Shown here piece after piece: positions 28,539 through 37,369 of a DNA stretch of 47,882 nt; positions within the stretch are counted from its first letter, which is position 1, and the number at the start of each line of letters is the position of its first letter. Origin of the DNA: Caldisericota bacterium (GTDB lineage: Bacteria; Caldisericota; Caldisericia; Caldisericales; Caldisericaceae). Under the pieces are notes generated by a model. The model saw only the letters and a list, made by a program, of their open reading frames with translations, did not search any database and was not told where the DNA came from. The position numbers and the translations under genes are program-made. Where the stretch lies: the NCBI GenBank assembly GCA_030621215.1, contig JAUXIC010000004.1:1-47882 (forward strand), in the 5' to 3' direction.

Positions 28539-30096
28539 CTTTTCCCTCCACAAGTTTGCCGGGATTAAAAATATGGTCTTTATCTACTGCGTTTATCACA
28601 TCTTTCATCATTTTTTCGCCTGCAATGCCAAACTCTTTTTGCATGAATGGCTTTCGTAAAAAACCTATCCCGTGATGGTGGCTTATCGAACCGTTATGGC
28701 GCAGTGTCGCTTCCATCGCAGCTGACCACGTATCCTCATAATATTTTAACTGGTCTTTTGGAAACCCTGCAAACGTAATATACAAACAGGCTGATTCAGG
28801 ATAAAAGTGAGAATAGTGGCCAGAAACGGACACCGCCCCTTTTATACCTGACATAGACTCGATGATATCGTTATAGAGTGCAGGAGCATCTTTGAACAAA
28901 GACACTACCTCAATTGTGTCTACAATCCCTCCGTTTCGTAGTATTATAGGCCCCAGGTGCACATCAAACCGTTTATCAAGCCATATGTCAACGGGTTTCT
29001 CACCTACAGAGATGCCGTTGTATTTTTCTGCCTTTCTTTTAATTACTCTGTCTTCCAGGAATACAAAATCTTCATCCCCTTCGGAAATAAAAATTACTGC
29101 GACTTTGCCTGCAAGCTTTTCCATTCCCTCAAAACCTATTTTATTCTTTGATTCATTTAATATGTTTAAAACTTTTGGAGAAACTTTTCCAGTCAAAATT
29201 TTGCCTGCAACACCAAAAGCTTGCTGATATTTACTGCGCGTGGACACGACACCAAAGTAACGCTCGGTCTCGTCCTTATCAAAAATCCTTACCACAGCAG
29301 GCTTTGCGTCTGTCTGAACAACTTCTCTTACCATATCAAGTGCTGTTTCAACAGAATCAAACGCAAAACAGTTTTTAATAACTTTTTCAGGTATTTTATG
29401 TACAGAAAGATATACCTCCGTAATAATGCCCATTGTACCTTCAGAGCCAAGAAAAAGATGCTTTAAAGAAGGCCCTGTAGATTTTCTTGATACTGGCTTT
29501 ATGCGAAGAATCTCTCCGTCAGGCAACACTGCTGTAAGTCCCAGCACCATATCTTCAATCTTTCCGTATTTTGTAGAAAACTGCCCCGCAGCACGCGTTG
29601 AGACCCAGCCTCCAACGGTGGAACAAGAAATGGATTGTGGTATGTTGCCGGACGAATAGCCCTTATAATTCAATTCTTTCTCTAAATTTGTGCCGATAAT
29701 GCCAGATTCAAATACAGCAACTCGGGAAATTTCATCAAGAGAAATAAATTTATTCATTCGCTGCGTATTCAATATAATACTTCCATTAAACGGGATTGCC
29801 GCACCAAGTACGCCTGAACCTCCACCAAATGGAGTAATCTGCACATGATATTTATTTGCAAGTATTACAACTTTTTGAACCTCTTCTGTATTTTTTGGGG
29901 AAACCACAGCGGACGGGATAGCAGGAACTTCACCAAACTGGGTTTTATAGACACCGTAAAGCCAATAATCCACGCTGTATGAGATAAGGTCTCTTTCATC
30001 TTCTGAAACATATTTTTCACCTACAATACGCTTCACTTCTTTAATAAATTCATAAGAAATGTTTTTACCTTTTGATAAAAAACTCTTTACCTTCAA
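28519..30096 (-). CDS. FAD-linked oxidase of alkyldihydroxyacetonephosphate synthase (AGPS)-like type
   Basis: PFGGGSGVLGA FAD-binding motif; GGWVSTRAAGQFSTKYGKIEDMVLG; NGSISHHHGIGFLRKPF (HHH motif). Confidence 0.8.
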   Translation of the reverse strand: MKVKSFLSKGKNISYEFIKEVKRIVGEKYVSEDERDLISYSVDYWLYGVYKTQFGEVPAIPSAVVSPKNTEEVQKVVILANKYHVQITPFGGGSGVLGAAIPFNGSIILNTQRMNKFISLDEISRVAVFESGIIGTNLEKELNYKGYSSGNIPQSISCSTVGGWVSTRAAGQFSTKYGKIEDMVLGLTAVLPDGEILRIKPVSRKSTGPSLKHLFLGSEGTMGIITEVYLSVHKIPEKVIKNCFAFDSVETALDMVREVVQTDAKPAVVRIFDKDETERYFGVVSTRSKYQQAFGVAGKILTGKVSPKVLNILNESKNKIGFEGMEKLAGKVAVIFISEGDEDFVFLEDRVIKRKAEKYNGISVGEKPVDIWLDKRFDVHLGPIILRNGGIVDTIEVVSLFKDAPALYNDIIESMSGIKGAVSVSGHYSHFYPESACLYITFAGFPKDQLKYYEDTWSAAMEATLRHNGSISHHHGIGFLRKPFMQKEFGIAGEKMMKDVINAVDKDHIFNPGKLVEGKDGKTVK

Positions 30097-30797
30097 ATCC
30101 TCACCTCACTTTTAAATGAATATAAATCAGCCCTTGCACTAAAAATAAGGTAATAAATTGGTTTATTATAGCTAAACCATGTACGGTTAATGCTGAGCAT
30201 TGGGGTTTCTTTTTTTAGCGAAAGAAGCTCCATCTCTTCCTTTTCAGCGATTCTGGAAGAAATTCCCTGATTAATCCGCGTCACCGGAATCTTACATTTA
30301 TGCACAATAAGCTGGTAATAAGACCCTTTAAAATTATATTTGTTCAAACAATCCAACAAATCAACTGGAAAATAAGAATCTTCAACTGCAAAAGGTTGTT
30401 CATCAGCAAAACGTATTCGCCTTGTGTATAGAACTTTGTCTGTTTTCAGCGTTTCTATCACTACCTTTGGCGGATGATTTAGAATCTTTTTGTTGATAAG
30501 TTTATCTCCAGGTTTTACCCCCCTTGCTTCAAGCTCTATAGTAAAGCTCGCCATAGGTTCTATCGGGTCTATGGGATATTTCCGTACAACAAATGCTCCC
30601 ACTCCTTGCTTTTTATGTATATATCCAAGCCGTTCAAGTTCTATCACTGCTCTTCTTGCCGTTTCTCTGCCAACTTTAAACTCATCTATTAGATTTCGTT
30701 CGGAAGGAAGAAGGGTGTCTAAATTGTATTTTCCTTCTTCTATTCTTCTCACAAGCTCGTTCCGCAACTTAATATAAAGTGGTATTCCATCTTTCAT
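30093..30797 (-). CDS. GntR-family regulator with UTRA-type C-terminal domain
   Basis: IPLYIKLRNELVRRIEEGKYNLDTLLPSERNLIDEFKVGRETARRAVIELERLGYIHKKQGVGAFV; ATG 30797 with GGAGAG upstream. Confidence 0.9.
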   Translation of the reverse strand: MKDGIPLYIKLRNELVRRIEEGKYNLDTLLPSERNLIDEFKVGRETARRAVIELERLGYIHKKQGVGAFVVRKYPIDPIEPMASFTIELEARGVKPGDKLINKKILNHPPKVVIETLKTDKVLYTRRIRFADEQPFAVEDSYFPVDLLDCLNKYNFKGSYYQLIVHKCKIPVTRINQGISSRIAEKEEMELLSLKKETPMLSINRTWFSYNKPIYYLIFSARADLYSFKSEVRI

Positions 30798-30809
30798 TTT
30801 TTTCTCTCC

Positions 30810-30827
30810 TATGCGGATATCCGTATA
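30810..30827. promoter_or_regulatory. Putative GntR operator
   Basis: Palindrome TATGCGGAT|ATCCGTATA (8/9 matched pairs) over the predicted start site of the gntR operon. Confidence 0.6.
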
Positions 30828-30828
30828 A

Positions 30829-30856
30829 GTTATAATATAAAAAAACAATATTGCAA
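30829..30856 (-). promoter_or_regulatory. Promoter of GntR-led operon
   Basis: Minus strand TTGCAA, 16 nt, TATAAC. Confidence 0.5.
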
Positions 30857-30886
30857 ATTAATGTTGCTTTTACAGAAAATAAAAAA

Positions 30887-30907
30887 GACTGAATTTTACA
30901 TTCAGCC
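30887..30907 (-). terminator. Intrinsic terminator of the ABC/Xdh operon
   Basis: Minus strand GGCTGAATgtaaaATTCAGTC followed by TTTTTTATT. Confidence 0.75.
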
Positions 30908-30937
30908 CTGATCTTCTTTTAAACTAGTTTACTGCTA

Positions 30938-31873
30938 TTATTCTCTTCTGTACGGTTTAAGAAGTGCCGATGGATATGATGCATTCCTCGCTGTACAGAT
31001 AAGAACTATGATTGTAAGAACATACGGCATCATTAAGAAATACTGGAAAGGAATATTTATGGCAGTTCCCTGCAATCTCAATCCTATTGCATCGACGCCA
31101 CCAAATAGAAGTGCTCCCCAAAACACTCTTGAGGGGATCCAGTTAGCAAAGATGACCAATGCTATAGCAACCCATCCTCTTCCCGCAACAATGTCAAATA
31201 TAAACATATTGAATTGTGCAAGAGTGAAGAATGCACCACTCATACCCATCAATGCTCCTCCTATCATAAGAGCAATATAACGCATTTTATATACATCTAC
31301 TCCAACTGCGTCTGCAGCTTCTGGATTTTCGCCTACTGACCGCAAAGACAAACCAAATGAGGTTTTAAAGAAAAGATATCCAGATACGATAACAAGTATA
31401 ACCGCAATATACGTCAAAGCGTACTGGTCAAACAGAATAGGGCCTAAAAATGGTATTTTCCATAACCCGGGGATTTTCAAAGTATCAAATGCTTTAATAG
31501 TTGCAGGAATCGTTGGAGAGCCAATCACTGCTCTGTACACATAGTAAGCAAGGCCACTTGCAAAAATTGTAATGCCTAATCCAGAAACATGCTGGTTTAA
31601 CCCTAATGTTACAGAAAGAAACGCCATAAGCAATCCAAATAAAAAACCAGAAAAGGTTGCAGCGAATACGCCAAACCATAAACTGTGCGTAAAATAAGTA
31701 GTAACAAAACCTGCTAACGCACCAAATATCATAATACCTTCAATTCCAAGATTAAGGATCCCGGAACGTTCAGAGAAAGCTTCCCCAAGCGTTGCAAGTA
31801 CCAGAGGAGTTGCCATTCTTATGGTAGACGCAAAAAATCCTACCAGAAATGATGTTGTAAAGAAATTGTTCAT
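30938..31873 (-). CDS. ABC permease, BMP/nucleoside-type
   Basis: LGEAFSERSGILNLGIEGIMIFGALAGF typical of YufQ/NupQ-type permeases. Confidence 0.88.
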   Translation of the reverse strand: MNNFFTTSFLVGFFASTIRMATPLVLATLGEAFSERSGILNLGIEGIMIFGALAGFVTTYFTHSLWFGVFAATFSGFLFGLLMAFLSVTLGLNQHVSGLGITIFASGLAYYVYRAVIGSPTIPATIKAFDTLKIPGLWKIPFLGPILFDQYALTYIAVILVIVSGYLFFKTSFGLSLRSVGENPEAADAVGVDVYKMRYIALMIGGALMGMSGAFFTLAQFNMFIFDIVAGRGWVAIALVIFANWIPSRVFWGALLFGGVDAIGLRLQGTAINIPFQYFLMMPYVLTIIVLICTARNASYPSALLKPYRRE

Positions 31874-32940
31874 TTTCCCCTCCTGATACTTATTTTATAT
31901 TCAAATAAAAGCAACATCGCAAGCATGACAATCAGGGTTATCCCCTGGATTACATCTGCAATATACGGTGGTATACCCACGCTTCTACTCATCATTTGAG
32001 CTCCCGTAATAATAACAGAAAAATATAGAGCCGCAAATAACACGCCAAAGGGGTTAAGTCCTCCAAGCATGGCAATAACTATACCGCTGTATCCGTAACC
32101 AGGAGAAAGGTTGTGAATAAGATGATAGTGTACTCCAGCAACTTCGCTAACGCCCGCAAGCCCTGCTACTCCGCCACTTAGAACTGAAGCAATAATAATA
32201 GTTTTTAGTGTGTTAATGCCAAGAAAATTGGCAGCTTTAGGATTTGATCCTGTTGCCCTGATCTCAAATCCAAGTTTTGTCTTTTTAACAATAAAATACG
32301 TCACAAAAACTACGGCAACAGCAATTAAAAAACCAATATGCACCCGCGAGCGGGGCACCAATTGAATAAGCTGTGCATTTTCTGCAATATTAACAGACTC
32401 TGGATACAGCGACACTGGATGTCTCCAAGGGCCTTCTAAAATTGCGCTAACAAAATATATCATAATATAATTAAAAAGAAGCGTGGTAACGACATCATCT
32501 ACTTTAAACCTGGCTTTAAGATAAGCAGGAATAAAAGACCATACTCCACCACCCACAAACCCTGCAACAATTACCAGTAAAACATAAAAAACCGGGGAGA
32601 GATTAAAATTTTGTATGCCAACCCATGTAGCAAGCAGTGCGCCTGCATAAAGCTGCCCCTCTGCACCAATGTTCCAGTATTTTGCAAGAAATGCAATCGA
32701 CACAGCAATACCAGTCAAAATAAGCGGAGTTGCCTTAACAAGCATTTCTAAAAATGCAAACTTCGTTCCAAGCCCTCCATAGAAAAGATAATAAAAAGCT
32801 GTAAACGGATTTTTGCCAAGGATCAACAAAAAAATAGAAGAAATTGCAAGAGATATAATTACCGCCATAATTGGCATTAATATCCTAAACCACCATGGAG
32901 GAGGTATTCTTTTCTCCAACTTAAAGCTAATTAGGCTCAT
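31870..32940 (-). CDS. ABC permease, BMP/nucleoside-type
   Basis: LTGIAVSIAFLAKYWNIGAEGQLYAGALLATW, RATGSNPKAANFLGI. Confidence 0.88.
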   Translation of the reverse strand: MSLISFKLEKRIPPPWWFRILMPIMAVIISLAISSIFLLILGKNPFTAFYYLFYGGLGTKFAFLEMLVKATPLILTGIAVSIAFLAKYWNIGAEGQLYAGALLATWVGIQNFNLSPVFYVLLVIVAGFVGGGVWSFIPAYLKARFKVDDVVTTLLFNYIMIYFVSAILEGPWRHPVSLYPESVNIAENAQLIQLVPRSRVHIGFLIAVAVVFVTYFIVKKTKLGFEIRATGSNPKAANFLGINTLKTIIIASVLSGGVAGLAGVSEVAGVHYHLIHNLSPGYGYSGIVIAMLGGLNPFGVLFAALYFSVIITGAQMMSRSVGIPPYIADVIQGITLIVMLAMLLLFEYKISIRRGK

Positions 32941-34465
32941 GGAAACCTCCCATTCTTGTCCCTGTCATCATTAACCCAAGTTCATCTATAGTAACATCTT
33001 TCCTGTCTAGTATTCCCATAACTTCTCCTTCATACATCACAAGAATTCTATCACTCAGCATTAGTATTTCATCAAGATCTTCAGATATAAGAAGAATCCC
33101 GACACCATTTGCCCTCGCGCTGAGTAGCTTAGTGTGTATATATTCTGCAGCCCCTACGTCCAATCCCCGTATCGGCTGGGATGCTATTATAAACTCAGGA
33201 TTTCTTGAAAGCATTCTTGCAAGTATCACTTTTTGCAAATTACCACCAGAAAGTGTTCTTGTTATCGTATAAATGCTAGGAGTTTTAATATCATATTCTT
33301 TTACCATTTTTTCTGCAAAATCTTTAACTGAAGAATAATTTATCAAAATCCCGTTTGATAATGGTTTCTTATCGTACGATTCAACAATAAGATTTTCGAA
33401 TATTGGAAGATCTAATATAAGCCCTTCTTCCATTCTATCTTCTGGAACTCTTCCTATCCCGAGGTTGATGATCTCTTTCGGTTTTTTGGTTGTTATTTCT
33501 TTTCCCTTAAAAACAATTCGACCGTCTGTGCTTTCTCTTACTCCACAAAGAACGTCTTCTAGCTCACGCTGCCCATTGCCGGATACACCTGCTATTCCAA
33601 GAATTTCTTCGCTTCTCACCTCAAATGATATTCCCTTTAACGCCTCTATCCCTTTATCATTAAGAGCATGCAAGTTCTGCACTACCAGGAGCGGTTCTCC
33701 TCTTTCTGACATTTCCTCTTTCTCAATAATTTCCAACACTTCTCTTCCAACCATTATTCTTGCAAGCTCTTTCTTGGTTGTATCTTTTTTGTTTTTCTCT
33801 CCTGCAAGGGTGCCATTTCTTAAAATAACGATTCTATCGCTTATCTCCATAACTTCGCCTAATTTATGCGAAATAAAAACAATGCTTTTCCCTTCTTTTG
33901 TTAATAATCTCAACGTATCAAACAGGTTTTCCGCTTCTTGTGGGGTTAAAACTGCAGTAGGTTCATCCATTATAAGCACATCAATATTCCGATAAAGTGC
34001 TTTTATAATCTCTACCCGCTGCTTTTCTCCTACGGATAACTGCCAGATTTTTGCATCTGGATTAACCTCAAGCCCATACTTTTTTGATAGTGATATAAGG
34101 TCTTTTTTTGCTGACTCAAGATCAATTTCTATGCCCTTTGCAGGAGGCAATCCCAATATAACATTCTCTGTTACGGTGAATGATTTTACTAAAGTAAAGT
34201 GCTGATGTACCATGCCTATTCCAAGGGATATCGCATCTTTTGGAGATTTTATATCAACCTTTTTGCCTTTTACATAGATTTCGCCGCTATCCATAGAATA
34301 CATCCCATACAAAATTTTCATCAGAGTTGTTTTGCCAGCACCGTTTTCTCCAAGAAGAGTTACTACTTCACCTTTACAGATATCAAAATTAATATCATTA
34401 TTTGCAACCGTATGTAAAAAGGTTTTTCTAATATTTTGCATCTCCACAACTTTTTCCATGTCCAC
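32927..34465 (-). CDS. ABC ATPase with two NBDs (YufO/NupO-like)
   Basis: LLGENGAGKTTLMKILYG, LSVGEKQRVEIIKALYR, second NBD LSGGNLQKVILARMLSR. Confidence 0.92.
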   Translation of the reverse strand: MDMEKVVEMQNIRKTFLHTVANNDINFDICKGEVVTLLGENGAGKTTLMKILYGMYSMDSGEIYVKGKKVDIKSPKDAISLGIGMVHQHFTLVKSFTVTENVILGLPPAKGIEIDLESAKKDLISLSKKYGLEVNPDAKIWQLSVGEKQRVEIIKALYRNIDVLIMDEPTAVLTPQEAENLFDTLRLLTKEGKSIVFISHKLGEVMEISDRIVILRNGTLAGEKNKKDTTKKELARIMVGREVLEIIEKEEMSERGEPLLVVQNLHALNDKGIEALKGISFEVRSEEILGIAGVSGNGQRELEDVLCGVRESTDGRIVFKGKEITTKKPKEIINLGIGRVPEDRMEEGLILDLPIFENLIVESYDKKPLSNGILINYSSVKDFAEKMVKEYDIKTPSIYTITRTLSGGNLQKVILARMLSRNPEFIIASQPIRGLDVGAAEYIHTKLLSARANGVGILLISEDLDEILMLSDRILVMYEGEVMGILDRKDVTIDELGLMMTGTRMGGFHEPN

Positions 34466-34479
34466 CTCACGCTAATAAC

Positions 34480-34511
34480 AATTGAGCACAGGAAATTTCC
34501 TGTGCTCAATT
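34480..34511. repeat. 32-bp perfect palindrome between binding-protein and ATPase genes
   Basis: AATTGAGCACAGGAAA|TTTCCTGTGCTCAATT. Confidence 0.9.
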
Positions 34512-34532
34512 AGTTGATCAATTAATTATTAC

Positions 34533-35546
34533 TTAGTCTCCCTTTGGAGTTGATTCATCTACTGAAACTCTAAATGTTCCATTTAGAATTTCCTGCTCTC
34601 TGTTTCTAACCATTTCGATAATATCTGCGGGAAGTGTGTCTTCAAAACCATAGAAAGGAGCAAGATAAGCGCCACCTTTACCCATCATTGACCAATCTTT
34701 AAGATCCTGGGCCTGATAAGCTCCGAGTTTAATAGACTCTACTAGATACTTAACAGTCGGGTACATATTCCAGATAGGGCCGGTAACTACTACGTCAGGA
34801 GCAAGTAAATTTTGATCCTGCATATTGCCAAAAGCATAAACGCCTCTCTCTTTGCATGCATCAATAACGCCATATCTTTCTGCATAAAGAACATCTGCTC
34901 CTGCATCTATCTGTGCCATTGCAGCTTCTTTTGCTTTTGGCGGATCAAACCAGCATCCGATAAATGAAACTTTTACCTTAACATCTGGATTTACTTCTTT
35001 TGCGCCTTCTATAAATGCATTTACAATTCTGTTTACTTCAGGAACAGGGATGCCGCCCACAACACCAAGAATGTTGGTCTTTGTAAGTTTACCTGCAATC
35101 ATGCCTGAAAGGTATGCCGGCTCATGAATCCAGTCATCAAATACTGAGAAATTTGGTTCGGCAAGTCCACCGCCGGAACCAAACGCAAAAGCGATTTCCG
35201 GATAATCTTTAGCTACCCTTCTTACAGCGTCTTCAGCGCCAAAAGCATCGCCCATAATAAGGTCGAAGCCTTTGTCTGCGTACTCTCTTACTACTCTTTC
35301 AAAATCTGATGAACTTATGTTTTCTGCCCATTCATAATCAACATCAAGTTCTGCTCTTGCCTTTAAAAGCGCTTCATGTATACAACCATCCCATGGTTCT
35401 TCAATAGGCGTTGCAAAAATAGCAGCGACTTTTAATTTTCCTTCTTCTGGTTCTTCCGCAGGTGTTTCTTTTGGCGCACAGCCAACAACTACAAGTGTAA
35501 ATACCATAAATAATACTAAACTCAACAAAATACTTTTTCTTCTCAT
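34533..35546 (-). CDS. BMP-family (PnrA-like) substrate-binding lipoprotein
   Basis: Lipobox VVGCAPKE; FDLIMGDAFGAEDAVRRVAKDYPEIAFAFG; VVGGIPVPEVNRIVNAFIEGA. Confidence 0.9.
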   Translation of the reverse strand: MRRKSILLSLVLFMVFTLVVVGCAPKETPAEEPEEGKLKVAAIFATPIEEPWDGCIHEALLKARAELDVDYEWAENISSSDFERVVREYADKGFDLIMGDAFGAEDAVRRVAKDYPEIAFAFGSGGGLAEPNFSVFDDWIHEPAYLSGMIAGKLTKTNILGVVGGIPVPEVNRIVNAFIEGAKEVNPDVKVKVSFIGCWFDPPKAKEAAMAQIDAGADVLYAERYGVIDACKERGVYAFGNMQDQNLLAPDVVVTGPIWNMYPTVKYLVESIKLGAYQAQDLKDWSMMGKGGAYLAPFYGFEDTLPADIIEMVRNREQEILNGTFRVSVDESTPKGD

Positions 35547-35581
35547 GCTTATTCTCCTTTTTTTTTTATTTTACTTCTGAC

Positions 35582-36814
35582 CTAAATAAGATACTTTTCA
35601 CGGTCAACAAGCTTACCGTGGCTTATCACATATAGAGGCTCATCGTGATTACGTATTGCCTCTCTCACACTGTTTTCCCTTAGCACGACAAGATTCGCCT
35701 GTGCTCCTTCTTTTAGCTCAAAATTCTTTAGCCCAATCGACTTTGCTGCATCAACAGTAACCATATCGTACAGTTTCTCCATATCTCCGCGAGAAGTCAT
35801 CCACAGTATGTGAGAAGAAAGAAATACTACTTCTAACAGATTGTTTCTGCCATACGGATAGTATGCATCTGATATGTCGTCTTGTCCAAGAACTACAAGC
35901 ACTCCAGCTTCAAGAAGCTCTCTTACGCGGGCATGTAAAGGACCTGTATGAGGATCACTTACAACTCCCATCTCTGCCTTTTTCAAAAGAGCAATGACCT
36001 TCTGTAAATAAGGACCTGGATACATCGCCATCGCCCTTGCATGGTGAGCAAGACTCCTTCCCAAACGATTTTCTTGAATTGTTTTCACAGCAAGCATTTC
36101 TAACGTCCTGAGGCCCGGATCCCCTGCATCATCTACAAGCATAGAAATATCCTTATCATATTTGTTGGCAATTTCAAACATTGCATCAATATGAGCCTGC
36201 TCGTCTTCTTCGGTAAACTCTATCCACGGTATTCCGCCGACTACATCTGCTCCCATTTTTATTGCCTCTTCAACAAGTTCTTTTGCCCCAGCTTCTCTAA
36301 CAACTCCGTCCTGCGGGAACGCAACAATTTGCAGTTCCACTACATCTTTAAACTCTTCCTTTGCCTTAAGCAACGCCTTAACACCTTCAAGTTTAGCTTT
36401 GATGTCTACGTCCGCAAATGCTCTGATATGGGTTACTCCGTTCAATGCGGCAAGCTTCATTGATCGTCTCACATTTTTGGTAATCCACTCCTCCTCATAC
36501 TTCTCCTTAATTCTGGAAGCCAGCTCGATAGCATTCATTGCCTTACCCATACCTGCTTCATGGTAATCTTTAAGTGCCTCTTCATCCATCATCTCAAGGG
36601 TATACACTTTACACAGGTGAAGGTGTGTATTTACAAACGATTCTGTTGCCAGCTTCCCACCTGCATCAATTTCCTTTTCACCCTCTCCGCTCAAATTCTC
36701 TCCTATACTTGTTATTATGCCTTCTTTAATGCCAATATCTACAAGTGTTTCAGAGCGTCCTCTTGTGCATACATTTCGTACTACAAGATCAAATTCTTTT
36801 ACTCCGCCTTCCAT
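35582..36814 (-). CDS. Cytosine deaminase-like amidohydrolase
   Basis: FVNTHLHL, AFPQDGV, SLAHHARAM, GQDDISDAYYPYGRNNLLEV. Confidence 0.8.
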   Translation of the reverse strand: MEGGVKEFDLVVRNVCTRGRSETLVDIGIKEGIITSIGENLSGEGEKEIDAGGKLATESFVNTHLHLCKVYTLEMMDEEALKDYHEAGMGKAMNAIELASRIKEKYEEEWITKNVRRSMKLAALNGVTHIRAFADVDIKAKLEGVKALLKAKEEFKDVVELQIVAFPQDGVVREAGAKELVEEAIKMGADVVGGIPWIEFTEEDEQAHIDAMFEIANKYDKDISMLVDDAGDPGLRTLEMLAVKTIQENRLGRSLAHHARAMAMYPGPYLQKVIALLKKAEMGVVSDPHTGPLHARVRELLEAGVLVVLGQDDISDAYYPYGRNNLLEVVFLSSHILWMTSRGDMEKLYDMVTVDAAKSIGLKNFELKEGAQANLVVLRENSVREAIRNHDEPLYVISHGKLVDREKYLI

Positions 36815-36838
36815 TAAATTATTTCTCCTCCTTTCTTT

Positions 36839-37369
36839 TTATTCCTTTATATATTCTCTTGCAAGTTTTGCTGCTCTTTCAAAATCTTTTTTATCCTGCT
36901 TTGAATAACTTTCAGTTTTTTGTACAAGTTTTGCAGCAGTAAAAATAGATTCGTATCCCGTACACCTGCAAAGATGTTTACTAAGAACCTCTTTTATCCT
37001 GTCATCGGAAGCATCAGGCTCTTTGCTAAATAAAGCGTATAATTCCATAACAATGCCCGGCGTGCAAAATCCACACTGCACTGCATTTGCGTCCACAAAT
37101 GCCTGCTGGATGGGATGGAGTTTTTTCCCTTCCGTCAATCCCTCTATTGTAAGAATATCTGCTCCTTCAAGTGTTTTAAACAAAACTTTACAGCTTCTGA
37201 CAGCTTCTCCATTTATAACTACCGTGCAAGCACCACAAGCCCCATAGCCGCAGCCAAACTTTGTTCCCATAAGACCAATCCTGTCTCTTAGAACATAAAG
37301 AAGTGTATCACCTTCTTCAAAATAAATTGTTTCTTTTTTCCCGTTCAGCATAAGTGTGATATTTTTCAT
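36839..37369 (-). CDS. [2Fe-2S] small subunit of molybdenum hydroxylase (CoxS/XdhC-type)
   Basis: KFGCGYGACGACTVVINGEAVRSC; VQCGFCTPGIVM; LCRCTGYESI. Confidence 0.93.
   Translation of the reverse strand: MKNITLMLNGKKETIYFEEGDTLLYVLRDRIGLMGTKFGCGYGACGACTVVINGEAVRSCKVLFKTLEGADILTIEGLTEGKKLHPIQQAFVDANAVQCGFCTPGIVMELYALFSKEPDASDDRIKEVLSKHLCRCTGYESIFTAAKLVQKTESYSKQDKKDFERAAKLAREYIKE

Noticed and set aside
34571-34592. Small inverted repeat TCTAAATG-ttc-CATTTAGA
   Set aside because: Lies inside the BMP lipoprotein coding sequence near its 3' end; likely chance.
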